A DNA stretch of 64,000 bases, from assembly GCF_016865485.1 (NCBI RefSeq), contig NZ_AP024452.1, positions 434,001 through 498,000 on the forward strand. The letters are read 5' to 3'. Made by a program: the position numbers and the translations under genes. Positions within the stretch are counted from its first letter, which is position 1. The number at the start of each line of letters is the position of its first letter. Source of the DNA: Luteitalea sp. TBR-22 (lineage in GTDB: Bacteria > Acidobacteriota > Vicinamibacteria > Vicinamibacterales > Vicinamibacteraceae). The notes beneath the pieces were generated by a model. The model had not been told where the DNA came from. It saw only the letters and a program-made list of their open reading frames with translations, and ran no database searches. Below, one piece after another: positions 63,737 through 64,000 of the stretch.

Positions 63737-64000
63737 ATGTCCACGGACGCGCGCGACTACCGGATACCGACGATCGACATCCTCAGGGGACTGGTCATCG
63801 TCATCATGGCTCTGGATCACGTGCGCGACTACGTGATGATCGGCGGCATCCAGGACCCCGCCGCCAGCGCCTCGACGGACCTGCCCCTGTTCCTCACCCG
63901 CTGGGTCACGCACTTCTGTGCGCCCGTCTTCGTCTTCCTCGCCGGCGCCAGTGCGGGCCTGATGTCGACGCGCCGCACCCATGCCGCGCTCGGCCGCTTC
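63737..64000 (+). CDS. Start of a DUF1624-type membrane protein, cut at window end
   Basis: The open frame begins at ATG 63737 and runs off the right edge after 88 codons. It starts with [25 protein letters not shown], typical of DUF1624/heparan-alpha-glucosaminide N-acetyltransferase-like and YeiB-like multi-helix membrane proteins, with HVRDY and [11 protein letters not shown] in the first two helices. These have an acetyl-CoA acyltransferase-related fold and act on membrane-exposed sugars, but the function is uncertain. Only the first two membrane segments are visible. Confidence 0.8.
   Translation, partial: MSTDARDYRIPTIDILRGLVIVIMALDHVRDYVMIGGIQDPAASASTDLPLFLTRWVTHFCAPVFVFLAGASAGLMSTRRTHAALGRF

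Overview
The window is very GC-rich (roughly 70%), densely coded on both strands and bacterial. Gene content points to Acidobacteriota, probably class Vicinamibacteria (Luteitalea-like). This is inferred from an ECF sigma factor beside a TPR Ser/Thr kinase, M2 and S9 peptidases, sulfatases, an N-acyl-D-amino-acid deacylase, a DcaP-like porin, and many short palindromic or heptameric intergenic repeats. There is no rRNA, tRNA, transposase, phage gene or CRISPR array.

Layout. 1-800: tail of a FixJ/LuxR-type regulator and a convergent orphan receiver whose start is disrupted. 839-3751: HdeD-like membrane protein, exported GH1 glycosidase, exported helical protein. 3870-7516: repair pair (MBL exonuclease plus ATP-dependent DNA ligase) and a renalase-like flavoprotein. 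7795-12270: large exported multi-module protein and gamma-glutamyltransferase. 12318-17444: ABC-2 exporter, rhodanese, SufE, arylsulfatase. 17566-25405: prolyl oligopeptidase, PIG-L deacetylase, two adjacent sensor kinases, SDR, DUF985 cupin. 25508-33014: LytS/LytTR-type two-component system, small proteins, ECF sigma factor, Ser/Thr kinase-TPR protein and a Cys-rich tail-anchored protein. 33088-36403: esterase facing two ATP-grasp ligases. 36404-36813: the only gene-free stretch longer than 300 bp; it holds a candidate structured RNA with its own -10 box and T8 tract. 36814-45963: FAD-linked oxidase, M2 peptidase, PPK2, D-aminoacylase-like enzyme, small P-loop kinase, SulP transporter. 45976-53124: porin, two OmpR-type two-component systems, PAP2 phosphatase. 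53246-60904: LTA-synthase-like transferase and an HME-RND tripartite efflux operon. 61122-64000: J-domain coiled-coil protein, acyl-CoA ligase, start of a DUF1624-type membrane protein.

How the genes work together. Three neighbourhoods look functional. (1) PAP2-RR-HK, divergent from an LTA-synthase-like phosphotransferase, suggests regulated envelope modification. (2) RimK-like ATP-grasp, circularly permuted ATP-grasp and esterase suggest synthesis and hydrolysis of an amide- or peptide-like metabolite not yet assigned. (3) The exonuclease and ligase belong to a known bacterial repair cluster but lack the usual helicase and PdeM partners here.

The most distinctive feature is repeated non-coding DNA. 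I name the families R1 to R7 for this window. R1 is a 122-129 bp element with arms made of GAAATTT units (4 copies). R2 is AGGCTCR plus GAGCCCT (2). R3 is GACTCCC (3). R4 is a large inverted-repeat element with GGGACRA units (5). R7 is TGACGTT (1). R5 (GTAG double hairpin) and R6 (GTAGCCGTCG hairpin) have two copies each. R1, R2, R3, R4 and R7 all share a 7-bp unit length. Several copies supply stop codons, and two have entered reading frames: the sulfatase N-terminus and the acyl-CoA ligase C-terminus.
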